This document shows, piece after piece, positions 33,815-43,469 of a stretch of DNA of 64,000 nt. The notes beneath the pieces are model-generated. The model was not told the origin of the DNA. It saw only the letters and a list, made by a program, of their open reading frames with translations, and made no database searches. How positions within the stretch are numbered: position 1 is the first letter of the stretch; the number at the start of each line of letters is the position of its first letter. The DNA is from Anodontia alba. Taxonomy: Eukaryota; Mollusca; Bivalvia; Lucinida; Lucinidae. The DNA lies in NCBI GenBank assembly GCA_964016985.1, contig OZ024827.1, positions 78,074,335-78,138,334 of the forward strand, read 5' to 3'. The translations under genes and the position numbers were made by a program.

Positions 33815-34168
33815 AGTTAGTGACTTTAATAATCGAGATATTTTTTTTCTGCTAAGCTTCTTAAGCAAAGGTACCCTTAACATAAACACTTTAAAGCATT
33901 TTCTAAAATTCCGTCATTCTGAATAAATGCCCAAATATAAAGTTGGTTTGAAAACACTTCTGCAAGACAGTCTGTCTGAACCTGAATTTTATGGCCACTT
34001 AGTTTATAAATTTAGAAAAATTGTTATCACAACTGATTTTTCCGTACAATTTAAAAAGATTATCACTCACTACAAAAAATAGGTTACAACGTGGATATTC
34101 TGCGGCAAACTACATGCATGGTTGTAAACCCAATTTTGGTAGGTAGATTTGTTTCCCTCTTTAATTGC

Positions 34169-34466
34169 TATTTGACTGAGTTGAGGTTTTACGGCCCAGT
34201 CAACCCATTAGGGTTACGGTGAGCGCGATCAGTTTACCTAACCACACTTTTCCTAGACAGGCGTAATCCTCTAAGCGGCTGACCAGTACTGGTGCACATT
34301 AATTCGCCTGAAACTGACAATTGCCCTTTTTGAATCAGTGAAAGGGAGAGAATGATCGTAGAAAATATTTCGTGATCAAGAAAGAATGTTGGTTGACCCG
34401 GCTGAAATGAAACCCGCGACGTCCTGATCACCATCGACGCGCAACCGACTGAGCCACCAAGTTCGA
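34169..34466 (-). mobile_element. tRNA-derived SINE inserted in RT relic 5
   Basis: A perfect 13-bp target duplication CCTCTTTAATTGC lies at 34156-34168 and 34467-34479. The reverse complement starts with TGGTGGCTCAGTCGGTTGCG (Pol III A-box-like) and GGGTTTCATTTCAGCC (weak B-box-like). It ends in GGGTTGACTGGGCCGTAAAA. The target lies inside the RT ORF. Confidence 0.82.
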
Positions 34467-34690
34467 CCTCTTTAATTGCATGACGTTTGGTCCAACATCA
34501 GACTAAATGACGGCTTCGTCCTCAATATGTTTTAGGTGGTTGGAAACTTGCTGTCAATGTCTGTTGTAGGGCTTATCGTGGTCCTGCTGAAAGTTTCTTA
34601 TGTTCTGGCTTCAGAGCACCTTTTGGCCCTTTGCTTTGTTTTATCATAGTATTACAGTGTTTTCGATTATATGTGCTTCACTGTGACGTT

Positions 34691-34995
34691 TTACAGATGT
34701 GGTAGAGGACACCTATGAGAACCAAACATATATTTGTAATTTAGACCTGCATCAGAATATAGGGCGAGATTTCGCGCGAGTAAAACTAGTTTAAGCTCCC
34801 GTTTTCCTACTGACCATGCCAAGGTGTTTCATCTGATGCAAATTTTCTTTGTTTGTCCGTCTGTGCTTTCATATGTGGCGTTTATGGTGTCCTTATTTGT
34901 TCCTCATCTCTCCTTCCTTTGGTGCCTCGGGAGGGCTTTGCTTCGTGATTAGAGCATTTCCTGGGTACATTCATTTATATTTGTTCAAATATTCA
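34691..34995 (+). repeat. Retroelement 3'-region repeat, plus copy, directly downstream of RT relic 5
   Basis: AACCAAACATATATTTGTAA, CTACTGACCATGCCAAGG, TGTCCGTCTGTGCTTTCATA, CTCATCTCTCCTTCCTTTGG, TGCCTCGGGAGGGCTTTGCT and TTTCCTGGGTACATTCATTT. Its position after the RT relic, here and at 54411-54700, supports calling it the 3' region of the same retroelement. Confidence 0.78.
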
Positions 34996-35703
34996 ATACC
35001 TTGCCTAAATAAGTACGTAGGATATTTATTAACACTACTATTATTATTACTAACAGTCAATTAGCCAATCAGTTTGTCAATCAACAAAATCGTGACTGCG
35101 AATGAACTTGCTTGTTACACCAGTGTTAAGATATAAAGATAGATTACATAGTCATTCCTAGAATTTATTTTTGTATATGCTAATAGGCCAGCTTTGAACC
35201 TGAAGAGCTAGTAACTGCTGCGATCACCCCAAGTGTATTGGGAAAGTCAAACCTGGGCAGACATATGGATCAACATCAGAATGCAAGATCTTTTTTGGCC
35301 CAAATGTTAGCCACTCATCCTACATATTTCGGGTGCATCAGTGAGTGGCGAGGAGGACTGTTTGTTGAGGAATGAGTGTGTTTGAGATGTTTTAGTATTT
35401 GGGGTGATGATTAGAAATATATATAGTAGATTGATTATAATGTCATCAAGCAGAGTTCTGTATAGTGTATGTATGCAAACAATATATTGTAAGATGCATG
35501 GAGGGATGGCCCTCCCCGACCCTCTGTGCATCATGTGACGGGGAGAATATAAAAAAAAGATACACCAGCGAATAGAATACATTACGGTAGACAATGTTAT
35601 GTAATCAAACATCACATATTTCTAACGATCAGTACCATGTCTCTATATGTAATACCTTGAAAATTCTCATATTACATAGTATTATGAGGTCAGTCAGAAA
35701 CAA
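34996..35703. other. No recognised gene
   Basis: A 102-codon minus frame (35307-35615) is not recognisable. Nothing else. Confidence 0.45.
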
Positions 35704-35811
35704 CCCAGCAGGCACACAACATAAAAATGATGTCGTATCAACGTCGATGCGACGTGATCACGTCGCATCGACGTTGATACGACGTCATTTTTACGTTGTG
35801 TGCATACTGGG
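35704..35811. mobile_element. 108-bp palindromic MITE, CCCAGCAGGCACACAAC family
   Basis: Near-perfect palindrome centred on GACGTGATCACGTC, with internal ATCAACGTCGATGCG steps. Ends CCCAGCAGGCACACAAC and GTTGTGTGCATACTGGG. Confidence 0.92.
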
Positions 35812-35872
35812 AAAATGTTACTCATTAGGCAAAGGGGAAAATAACCTATCAAATGAAGCCTTGGTGAGTCAT

Positions 35873-36017
35873 CCCAGCGAGCACACAACGTTGAAACAAC
35901 GTCGATTCAACGTTTATTCAACGTATTAACAAACAACGTCGATTTAACGTTAATTCAACATTTTGACGTTGAATCAACCTTGATTCGACGTTGTTTCAAT
36001 GCTGTGTGCCTGCTGGG
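35873..36017. mobile_element. 145-bp fold-back, CCCAGCGAGCACACAACGTTG
   Basis: Same ends as the previous element. The interior is a run of TTCAACGTTGA/CAACGTCGATT variants, so palindromic and tandem structure overlap. Confidence 0.9.
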
Positions 36018-36084
36018 AAGATTTTTATACTACCATATGACATAATGTGTGTCAAAATAAAGTGAGCTTCAATGTCAGAAAATT

Positions 36085-36215
36085 GCATTTACACAGTCTG
36101 ATCAGAATTTTCACTGGGCGCATTTTGAATAGCCAAAGATGCAACATGTCTTCTTGAGAAGAATGAAAACTCTGATTAGACTACGTGAATGCGTCAGACG
36201 GTATTTTTTCTAACG
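36085..36215. mobile_element. GCGAAGAC-module scrap
   Basis: ACAGTCTGATCAGAATTTTC, ACTGGGCGCATTTTGAATAG and ACTCTGATTAGACTACGTGA in the usual module order. Confidence 0.55.
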
Positions 36216-36233
36216 TTGCGGTTCATATGTTAT

Positions 36234-36494
36234 CAGAAGTTAGTTTCAGTAAGAAGTACAGTTTCAGAAGTTAGATTCAGTAAGAAGTACAGTTTCAGAA
36301 GTTAGATTCAGTAAGAAGTACAGTTTCAGAAGTTAGATTCAGTAAGAAGTACAGTTTCAGAAGTTAGATTCAGTAAGAAGTACAGTTTCAGAAGTTAGAT
36401 TCAGTAAGAAGTACAGGTTCAGAAGTTAGTTTCTGAAGTTAGTTTCAGTAAGAAGTACAGTTTCAGAAGTTAGTTTCAGTAAGAAGTAGAGTTT
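36234..36494. repeat. 31-bp minisatellite, about 8 units
   Basis: CAGAAGTTAGATTCAGTAAG + AAGTACAGTTT repeated at 36234, 36265, 36296, 36327, 36358 and 36389, then irregular. The middle units are identical, so recent slippage is likely. Confidence 0.96.
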
Positions 36495-36984
36495 ACAACT
36501 TGAAGATGGTTTTATGTCTTCGATTTATGAAGACGCTGCCTTTCCTTGCTTAAGCTACAAGCCAATGAAACAAATTTGAAATATAAGTACACTGAATAGT
36601 TTCTTGTACATTGCTGACGTAGGCAAAACACATCATCGAATATATACGCGCATTTCATTTCGCCATTTAGTTTTGCAGCTTATTTCAACAACTTTTAACA
36701 TTTCTGCACATTACCTGAATTAACGTTTCAAGTCAACTGAAATTAACATCTTCTGCTAAGTTGGCAATTGATGGAGTTATATGCATTGCGTGCCGGAGTT
36801 TCGAGAAACATCAGCTGATTTCACTGCCGAAGGCAGCCAAGCTATTTACATTACAATGATTAGACTGGGTATCTATCACGGCTTCCCGTTCAATTTTCGT
36901 TAATTTGCTCTCAAATTCAGAGATGCGTGACATATTGCTTTCGTTTAGTTTCATTACATTGACATGCCTATATGAAATGAGTCA
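36495..36984. other. No recognised feature
   Basis: Nothing supported. Confidence 0.5.
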
Positions 36985-37210
36985 GCGCACGACAAAACCA
37001 ATAAAATTGCATGTTCGCCCAGCGAAGACACAGATCAGACTGGGCATCCGCCCAGTCTGATCAGAGTCTTCGCCGTGCGCTCAACGGGTAGCTAAGGACC
37101 TAAGGTGTCTTCATGCGGACAGTAAAGACTCTGATCAGACTGGGCGAATGCTCAGGCTGATCTGAGTCTTCGCTGGGCGCACATGCCATTTTATTGGTTT
37201 TGTCGTGCGC
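36985..37210. mobile_element. 226-bp MITE, GCGCACGACAAAACC ends, GCGAAGAC core
   Basis: 36-bp terminal inverted repeats with about two mismatches, starting GCGCACGACAAAACCAATAA. The interior has two sub-palindromes (AGATCAGACTGGGCATCCGC and AGACTGGGCGAATGCTCAGG regions), each flanked by CTTCGC or GCGAAG. Confidence 0.9.
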
Positions 37211-37464
37211 CGGCTCAGATATGTCTTACAAATCATAGCCCCTTTCCTCTGTTTCACTGTGTAGAATGCGGCAAAGTGAAGACTATACGAACCACAACGT
37301 GAGGACAGGTACCTTCTATCATGTGCGCCTAACGATGACTGCAATGAGCATGCGCATCCGCGAAGAAAGATCAGAGATTTTGTCCTACGAAACAGCGCGT
37401 CCTTGGCTATCTAAAATGTACCCAGTTAAGAATCTAACCCGACTACGAAAATGCAGATTTATCC

Positions 37465-37742
37465 CATCACCAAAACATGCCTATATAATTTGACCCCCTT
37501 AAACCCCACTTTTATATAATAAAACTGGGGTTTACAGGGGTATACATTTTTCTTTTTTATTTCTGCTCAAAAACATAGATTGCGGGTACCCGTTAGAACC
37601 GCCTCGTCGAGGCAGTTCTAACGAGTACCCACAATCTATGTTTTAAGCAGAAATATGAAAAATATCAGAATTTCTTATCTAAAAACTTTCGTTTTTGGCG
37701 GTAAAATTTTCAGTATATTTGAATAGGCGTGTTTTCGTATTG
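37465..37742 (+). mobile_element. Family A fold-back, full length
   Basis: Apex CCTCGTCGAGG. The right arm has one mismatch (GGCAGTTC against GAACCGCC). It lies inside or next to GCGAAGAC-type sequence (GAATCTTCGCAGGGCGCATA follows). Confidence 0.94.
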
Positions 37743-37852
37743 CGAATCTTCGCAGGGCGCATATGTTCATAGGTACGTTGTCTGACGTTGAGGATAATAT
37801 GGTTATTTGCACCACAATATACATTTGGTTTGATTGAAACTCTAAACATGAC

Positions 37853-37983
37853 AGAATTGTAATTTTCAGGGCTGCATCAAATTTTATAAGATTTCAGTAG
37901 TTCTCCTACTGACCGTTTCAAAGCGGTTCCTCTGCTGCAACTCTTCTGTGCTTGTGCGTCGATGGTTTCATATGTGGCTTTTT
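37853..37983 (+). repeat. Retroelement 3'-region repeat, plus, first of two
   Basis: AGGGCTGCATCAAATTTTAT, TCCTACTGACCGTTTCAAAG and GTGCGTCGATGGTTTCATAT, then interrupted at the family A insertion. Confidence 0.78.
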
Positions 37984-38283
37984 CATTACGAAAACACGCC
38001 TATTCAATTATATTGAAAATTTCACCACCAATAACTGAAGGTTTTCAGATAAAAAAAAAATCTGCTATTTTTCATATTTCTTCTCAAAACATAGATTGTG
38101 GGTACTTGTTAGAACCGCCTCAGTGAGGCGGTTCTACTGAATACCCATAATCTGTTGTTTTTTTTTTTTGTGTGTTTTTTTTAGCAAAATTAGAAAAATA
38201 TGTATACCCCTGTAAACCCCAGTTTTACTATATAAAAGTGGGGTTTAAGGAGGTCAAAATTATATAGGCGTGGTTTGGCGATG
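37984..38283 (-). mobile_element. Family A fold-back between two 3'-region repeats
   Basis: Apex CCTCAGTGAGG, where an A-T pair replaces the usual G-C. The outer right arm has been replaced by a T-rich run. The end is GTTTGGCGATG. Opposite in orientation to the copy 241 bp upstream. Confidence 0.92.
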
Positions 38284-38490
38284 TAATTTGCAGGGCTGCA
38301 TCAAGTTTCGTAAGATTTCAAACGTTATCCCACTGAACGTTCCAAAGCGGTTCCTCTGTTGCCAGTTTTCTTTGTTTGTACGTCAGCGCTTACACACGTC
38401 GGCGTACGTCGGCGTTTGGCGTTTGCTTTGTCATTATTGTTTCTTCATCGCATCTTCTTTTTGTGCCTCGAGAAGGTTGATTCGTGAATA
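38284..38490 (+). repeat. Retroelement 3'-region repeat, plus, second of two
   Basis: Starts again at AGGGCTGCATCAAGTTTCGT and runs past CCAAAGCGGTTCCTCTGTTG to TTTGTGCCTCGAGAAGG. A CGTCGGCGT triplication lies at 38397-38418. Confidence 0.76.
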
Positions 38491-38830
38491 TGATATTATC
38501 TGGGAAGAGACAACATTGAATATTTAAATAATAAATCTATACTAAAATGAATGCCCATTGAGAGCAATAAACAAACTCTTAGAGATGAATTTTCTGGAAC
38601 GTCCATGTTTTCTCGGCAAGATTAGCTAGTTCCTGCCAATTAGGTCTCATCAATGTCCCAATTATAAATCTTCTGTAATCCAGAATATATAAACTACACT
38701 AATGTGAAGTACAGGTAGACGTATTACTGTCGTCATACGGCACTAGCTCCAGATGTAGTGAACTTAAATGGATTCTAAAACGAGTAATACTTGGGAGCAT
38801 TGAACAAACACAGAGAACTGAAAACTTTTT
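38491..38830. other. No recognised feature
   Basis: Nothing supported. Confidence 0.5.
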
Positions 38831-38985
38831 GGGCCCAGTTGTTCAAAGCATCGTTAGCTTAACGAGCTCGTCAATTACAAACTCGTTAACCGTTGTAGCT
38901 AAGGTATTTTTAAATGTAATGATATTTTTGCTGCAAAAATGTGCAAAAACTATTCACATTTTTTTTCAGCAAAAATAACAAAGGC
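38831..38985. mobile_element. Partial GGGCCCAGTTGTTCAAA MITE
   Basis: Left TIR, left half and the palindromic core (TTGCTGCAAAAATGTGCAAA ... TTTTCAGCAAAAAT) are present. It ends soon after the core; the right half and TIR are missing. Confidence 0.8.
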
Positions 38986-39237
38986 ATCGAAAGGAAACAA
39001 ATAGCCCGCCTTTCATATGCTTAAGCCGAAGGCCCAGTGGGCTCTAACTGCAACCGGCCTTCGGTCGAGAGTATATGGGACACATTTACCTGTGCTACCA
39101 TCCCTATTTGCAACAGTATTTATGTGCGAATGGAAAAGTCCATATCAGAAACGGGTTGAATATATACTAAATACATACTATTATGCAACTCTATTAGACG
39201 AATATAGTAATTTGTAATAATTAACGAAGCTCCATAG

Positions 39238-39400
39238 CAAACCAATATCTGGACAGCGAAGGCCAAGATCAGTCCACACACACCCTATCTGATCAGTTCC
39301 TTTGGTGCTATAAATGTGATCTTCCCTATTCATTGATTCTGGTAGCGGAATGTGAAGGCCGGTATTCGTTTTCGCTGCCCGCAAATGCCCCAAAAGCATA
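39238..39400. mobile_element. Degenerate GCGAAGAC-module element
   Basis: GGACAGCGAAGGCCAAGATC, CTATCTGATCAGTTCCTTTG and GTTTTCGCTGCCCGCAAATG. Ends not resolved. Confidence 0.5.
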
Positions 39401-39416
39401 TTTTACATGGCAAAAT

Positions 39417-39845
39417 GGACTTCTGCTCTTGTATACGCTAGAGGGCGTAAGCAGTGTTGCAAACTTCATTACTGCTTATGAAGAGTCTTAATAAAACCGA
39501 GACTCCCATTTTCTAATCCGTAGTGTGTTCTATGTTTCCAAAGGCAATCTTTTTTACATTTATTTTACTACACTGCAGTTGGTGTTAGTGCCATGTGGCG
39601 GCGGTAGAACGTCTCCAAGTACATTACCATAGTGCACATTATACTTTATTTTCTTTTGGATCATTGGGCACATTGTGGTATATTTGAAAATGGAGTTCTG
39701 CTCATGTATACGCTAGAGGGTATTAGCAGTGCTGCAAACTTCATTACTGCTTATGAAGAGTCTTAACAAAACCGAGACTCCCATTTTCTAATCCGTAGTG
39801 TGTTCTTTGTTTCCAAAGACAATTTTTTGACGTTTATTTATATGT
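39417..39845 (+). repeat. Dispersed repeat D, one and a half head-to-tail units
   Basis: TATACGCTAGAGGG ... TTCATTACTGCTTATGAAGA ... AAAACCGAGACTCCCATTTT ... GTGTTCT occurs at 39431 and again at 39706, a period of about 275 bp. The shared part is nearly identical. The full unit includes GTGGCGGCGGTAGAACGTCT. Confidence 0.88.
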
Positions 39846-39884
39846 TGTACATAATTCCTCACCTCATTAAAATATACGTGAAGA

Positions 39885-40320
39885 CACCCAGGAAATGGCA
39901 AAATCACGAAGCACAATCCTCCAAAGGCACCAGGATCATTACGAAAACACGCCTATTCAAATATATTGAAAATTTCACCTCCAAAAACTGAAAATTTTCA
40001 GATAAAACAACTCTGATATTTTTCATATTTCTGTTCAAAACATAGATTGTGGATACTCGTTACAACCGCCGAGGCGGTTCTGACGAGTACCCACAATCTG
40101 TGTTTTGAGCAAATGTAAGAGAAATAATGTATATCCCTGTAAACACCAGTTTTATTATATAAAAGTGGAGTTTGAGAATTATGTAGGCATGTTTTCGTGA
40201 TAAGGAGAGGTGAGGTGAGGAATACATAAGACCAGAACAAATCCCACGTACTAAAAACTACAGACGCACAAACATAGAACTGCAACAAGACAGCTTGGAA
40301 TGGTCGGTAGGAAGCTACCG
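39885..40320 (-). repeat. Retroelement 3'-region repeat, minus, split by a family A element
   Basis: CAGGAAATGGCAAAATCACG and CCAAAGGCACCAGGA precede the insertion. AGGAGAGGTGAGG, ACAGACGCACAAAC and CTGCAACAAGACAGC follow it. Confidence 0.76.
39937..40202 (-). mobile_element. Family A fold-back, small apex deletion
   Basis: The apex reads CAACCGCCGAGGCGGTTC, having lost about three bases of the left arm. The element interrupts the surrounding minus-strand repeat. Confidence 0.93.
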
Positions 40321-40407
40321 TGGGGGTGGCTTAAACCATTAAACCTCACCCTTATCCCCTTATGCAACTCCAGACAGTACAACTACATAAACAGATAGAA
40401 AATCGAA

Positions 40408-40520
40408 AGCAAAGTGGGCAGACATTGAAGAAGATGACCACAATGCTAGCATCACAACATGAAAACAGTAAGCAAAGTGGGCAGCTGTATATCGGGTGAC
40501 CACTATGCTAGCATTACAAC
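40408..40520. repeat. Two-unit ~62-bp tandem duplication
   Basis: AAGCAAAGTGGGCAG followed by GACCACAATGCTAGCATCAC, then AAGCAAAGTGGGCAG followed by GACCACTATGCTAGCATTAC. Confidence 0.85.
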
Positions 40521-41054
40521 AGAATGATTCAGCATCAGGATATCCATCTTGGAACGGAAAACCTGTCTATTTTAAGAAGTTCTAACCTACATTATATTGC
40601 CTGGATCATCGCTGTCCGAATATGTAAGGAAAGCACATTCAAAATGGCATTGCTCATATATTGTACATAGTTTCTTACTCATTAAAAACCTCGCTAATCT
40701 AAAAGGTTCTATATCACATTATATGGTAGATATCATGGAGATTAAAAGAAAATAACTTAGTAGTTTGTGGTTAAGAGAAAGATTTTCGTAGGCCACGCAT
40801 AGGCATAAGGCGCACTAATGAATCATTAGGCCAGGATGCATGGTTATCATTGTCATAAGAACAGAAATAATGAAGACAAAACTGTGAACGTATATATTAC
40901 AGCTAGTCATTAGAGAAAACAAAGTCTATGAAGTCTTCTTGGCAATGCTGGAATTCTTGATTCTGGCATTTCCTGTGTAATTTCATTTATATGCTTGCCA
41001 TACCTCATCAATGACCCTTATCCTTTTCAATCCTGTAGGCTAAAAAATAGTGAA
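40521..41054. other. No recognised feature
   Basis: Nothing supported. Confidence 0.5.
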
Positions 41055-41215
41055 CCAAGCAAATGCCACAATTACACAGCACAGGTTTCGTGGCACCGAA
41101 AGTAGTCGGGATGAGGCGCAAACAATAAGACACAACGGTACAGTTACAGTAACCAACATAAGGAAAAAGAACCGCAACAGAAGAACCGCCTTGAAACTGT
41201 CAGTAGGAAAACTAC
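41055..41215 (-). repeat. Retroelement 3'-region repeat, minus copy
   Basis: GCCACAATTACACAGCACAG, GGCACCGAAAGTAGTCGGGA, AGAACCGCCTTGAAACTGTC and AGTAGGAAAACTACTGG. The 109-codon frame starting at 41050 is a read-through of it. Confidence 0.7.
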
Positions 41216-41338
41216 TGGATGCTTTCCAAGGTCGGGCTTTACGTATTAAAATCGGCCCTGACTACTTTGTGGTTAAACCAGTATTGCTCATCCGAAACCT
41301 CGTTCTTCATTTTCTGATGCAACTCTTAATTACAAATA

Positions 41339-41672
41339 CAGTTGACTCTCGTTATCTCGACCTCGCTTATCTCGAATAACCGCTTATCTCGAAGTGAAAA
41401 TCTGGTCTTTGTTTAAACATGGAAATCTAACAACAGTTAACAAAATATTGTGGTAAAGAGGAGAAATTGCTCCTAAGGAGTAATTTCTCCTCTTTTCCAC
41501 AATATTTTTAAAATATCTCTAACTTCAGGAGTTAAGTTACATATTCACTTTGTTAAATGTGGTTGTTTGATTTATTGTTTTCCTCAGTTCCGCAAATCTG
41601 ATATGTCGAAGTACGGATATTTCGAAGTGTTTCCGAGAGTCCCTTGGATTTCGAGATACCGAGAGTCGACTG
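41339..41672. mobile_element. 334-bp pogo/Tigger-like MITE
   Basis: TA at 41337-41338 and 41673-41674. TIRs begin CAGTTGACTCTCGTTATCTC, with the complement at the right. The centre (41450-41510) is a palindrome around GAAATTGCTCCTAAGGAG. The ends and TA target fit pogo/Tigger members of Tc1/mariner. No transposase remains. Confidence 0.85.
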
Positions 41673-41684
41673 TATGTGTCGGCT

Positions 41685-41777
41685 TGCGTAGAGTCCTCTA
41701 TTTTAACAGTGAAACGCTACAGTAAATTAAAAACCAATCACAAATCGGCGATGAAACAACGTAGAGGACTCTATGCA
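41685..41777. mobile_element. 93-bp element with 16-bp perfect TIRs
   Basis: TGCGTAGAGTCCTCTA at 41685-41700 and its exact complement at 41762-41777. The interior is not palindromic. Confidence 0.7.
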
Positions 41778-41781
41778 TTCT

Positions 41782-41986
41782 TAGCCCTTGTCATGCTAAA
41801 TAAATTACAATTACTTACAATTTTCAACCAATCAGATTACCTGATCCAGTTTGTTGATACAAATTCTTATACTTAATGACAAACAGTGCAGATCCAGATC
41901 AGTTGGCTTCTACAGAAGCCAACTGATCTGGATCTACACTGTTTGCAAAGACAGGGTATATCCGGGTTCAGCAGAACTAGGGTTAA
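41782..41986. mobile_element. Relative of the TTAA MITE at 6891, reversed, with a nested palindrome
   Basis: TTAGCCCTTGTCATGCTAAA at the left and GTTCAGCAGAACTAGGGTTAA at the right. The left part is the reverse complement of 6960-7040, including CCAATCAGATTACCTGATCC. The palindrome occupies 41880-41946. Confidence 0.7.
41880..41946. mobile_element. 67-bp palindrome, CAAACAGTG family
   Basis: CAAACAGTGCAGATCCAGAT ... GGCTTCTACAGAAGCC ... ATCTGGATCTACACTGTTTG. Nearly perfect. One decayed arm is visible in the element at 6895. Confidence 0.9.
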
Positions 41987-42099
41987 AGCAGAGCAAAAAA
42001 AAAAAAAAAAAAATAATCTGGTCGACCATTTCTGGCAAACAGTAGAGATCCGAATGAGATGTTTGTAAGGTCTTGTAATGAGCCGCCTTATCTGCCTTA

Positions 42100-42382
42100 C
42101 ATTACGAAAACACGCCTATTCAAATATATAGAAAATTTTACCACCAAAAACATAAAATTTTCAGATAAAAAATAATCTGATATTTTTTCATATTTCTGCT
42201 CAAAAAATAGATTGTGGGTACTCGTTAGAACCGCCTCGGCGAGGCGGTTCTAACGAGTACCCACAATCTATTTTTTGAGCAGAAATAAGAAAAATAATGC
42301 ATACCCCTTCAAAAACCCCAGTTTTACTATATAAAAGTGGGGTTTAAGGGGGTCTAAATTATATAGGCATGATTTCGTAATG
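42100..42382 (-). mobile_element. Family A fold-back, full length
   Basis: The stem is perfect over a long stretch (42206-42271). H1 contains an extra AAA. A half palindrome of the CAAACAGTG family (42036-42094) abuts the left end. Confidence 0.95.
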
Positions 42383-42654
42383 TCTGGACTCTCTAGATTT
42401 ACAGTGTCTGGCAGTTTGGTTTAGAATTTTGATTGCTATCTCTTTTTGAAATAATGGCTTTGTGCAAATGTTAAGACAGGAGAGCCTATTCGCGCATTAG
42501 TCAGAAATTCACGCATTAAATAGTAAATGCAGAATGCAAAAGTATGCGAACATGCTATCTGAAAACTCGGATATGGAATAAATGTATCGTTGCTGTAAAT
42601 CATGCAACGTCTGATATGGGTCAACATTGTTTACCCAGGTCTGTAGTATATTAT

Positions 42655-42990
42655 ACATTTTCTGTCCTTTGCGACCATAGAGACCATTCCTTGATTTTTT
42701 GAAAATTAAAACTGGGTCACTGATGAGAACCGATTAGCCGAAAGTAGCTAGCTGGTTTTAGTTTTGCGAGTGTCTTTATTGCTGTTAAGGGTCATTCCTT
42801 TCAGAACCTGTTTGTCTTCACTACAGCAGGTGTCAAAGTCGTACAACGTGTACCCGTTCTTCACAATAGAATAGTTTATGTTTTTCTTGTCCTTTGCGAT
42901 CAATGAGCCCATTCTGTGATTTTTTTTTTTAATTCGTCCGAGGTCACTGATTGGGTTTACGTGGCCGAAAATAGCTATTCCAAAGACGCA
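42655..42990. repeat. Divergent D-like tandem pair, period about 230 bp
   Basis: TGTCCTTTGCGACCATAGAG with CATTCCTTGATTTTTT (42662) recurs as TGTCCTTTGCGATCAATGAG with CATTCTGTGATTTTTT (42889). The middle (ACTACAGCAGGTGTCAAAGT) resembles the CAGCAGCTGATG part of repeat D. Confidence 0.6.
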
Positions 42991-43242
42991 AAACACATTT
43001 GCTTACGGTTAACGGAGACACTAAAGCTTCAAGTAAGCAGAGTTTTTTTTTATGTTTGTTTTTTTCTGTAAGGTTTACGGTTATACCAATTAACATTGTC
43101 AGACACCCAAACCCAAAATATATATTATTACTGTCAAAGATACTATGTGGTTCTTCATTCTTTGTTCCACAGCAGTTATCAAATGTCCAGTGGTGTAGAA
43201 ATCATTTCTAATCAGTTTTGATCATGCAAAATCATTTCTATC

Positions 43243-43469
43243 TTTTGCACGTTAGAATGCATATAAGCCAGCGCATTCGCCCAGTCTGATCAGATTCTTC
43301 GCTGTCCGCATGAAGAAAACTTGAGTTCTAAGCTATCCATTGAGCGCACAGCGAAGACTCTGATCAGACTGCGCGACTGCGCGCATGCCCAGGCTGATCT
43401 GTGTCTTCGCTGGGCGAACATGCCATGTTTTGCGCTTGCTCTTATATATTTTGCACGTTTAAATGCATA
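43243..43469. mobile_element. GCGAAGAC-module element within ~21-bp direct repeats
   Basis: TTTTGCACGTTAGAATGCAT (43243) and TTTTGCACGTTTAAATGCAT (43449) flank the element as direct repeats. Inside are CATATAAGCCAGCGCA-type arms and two AGACTCTGATCAGACTGCGC / CAGGCTGATCTGTGTCTTCG sub-palindromes. Confidence 0.72.

Larger units (their letters stand above)
33440..34690 (+). pseudogene. Retroelement RT ORF, relic 5, split by two short retroposons
   Basis: YISRLIRSARSYNKVSD (33469-33520) is interrupted and resumes at VSDFNN-like sequence (33815), then LLSKGTL-, KTLLQDSLSEPEFYG (33952-33996), LVYKFRKIVI and RQTTCMVVNPIL (34100-34138). It is interrupted again and resumes at 34467 with the former LFNCMT position. 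Frame breaks are present in addition to the insertions. The downstream part to 34690 matches 11110-11290. Confidence 0.78.
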
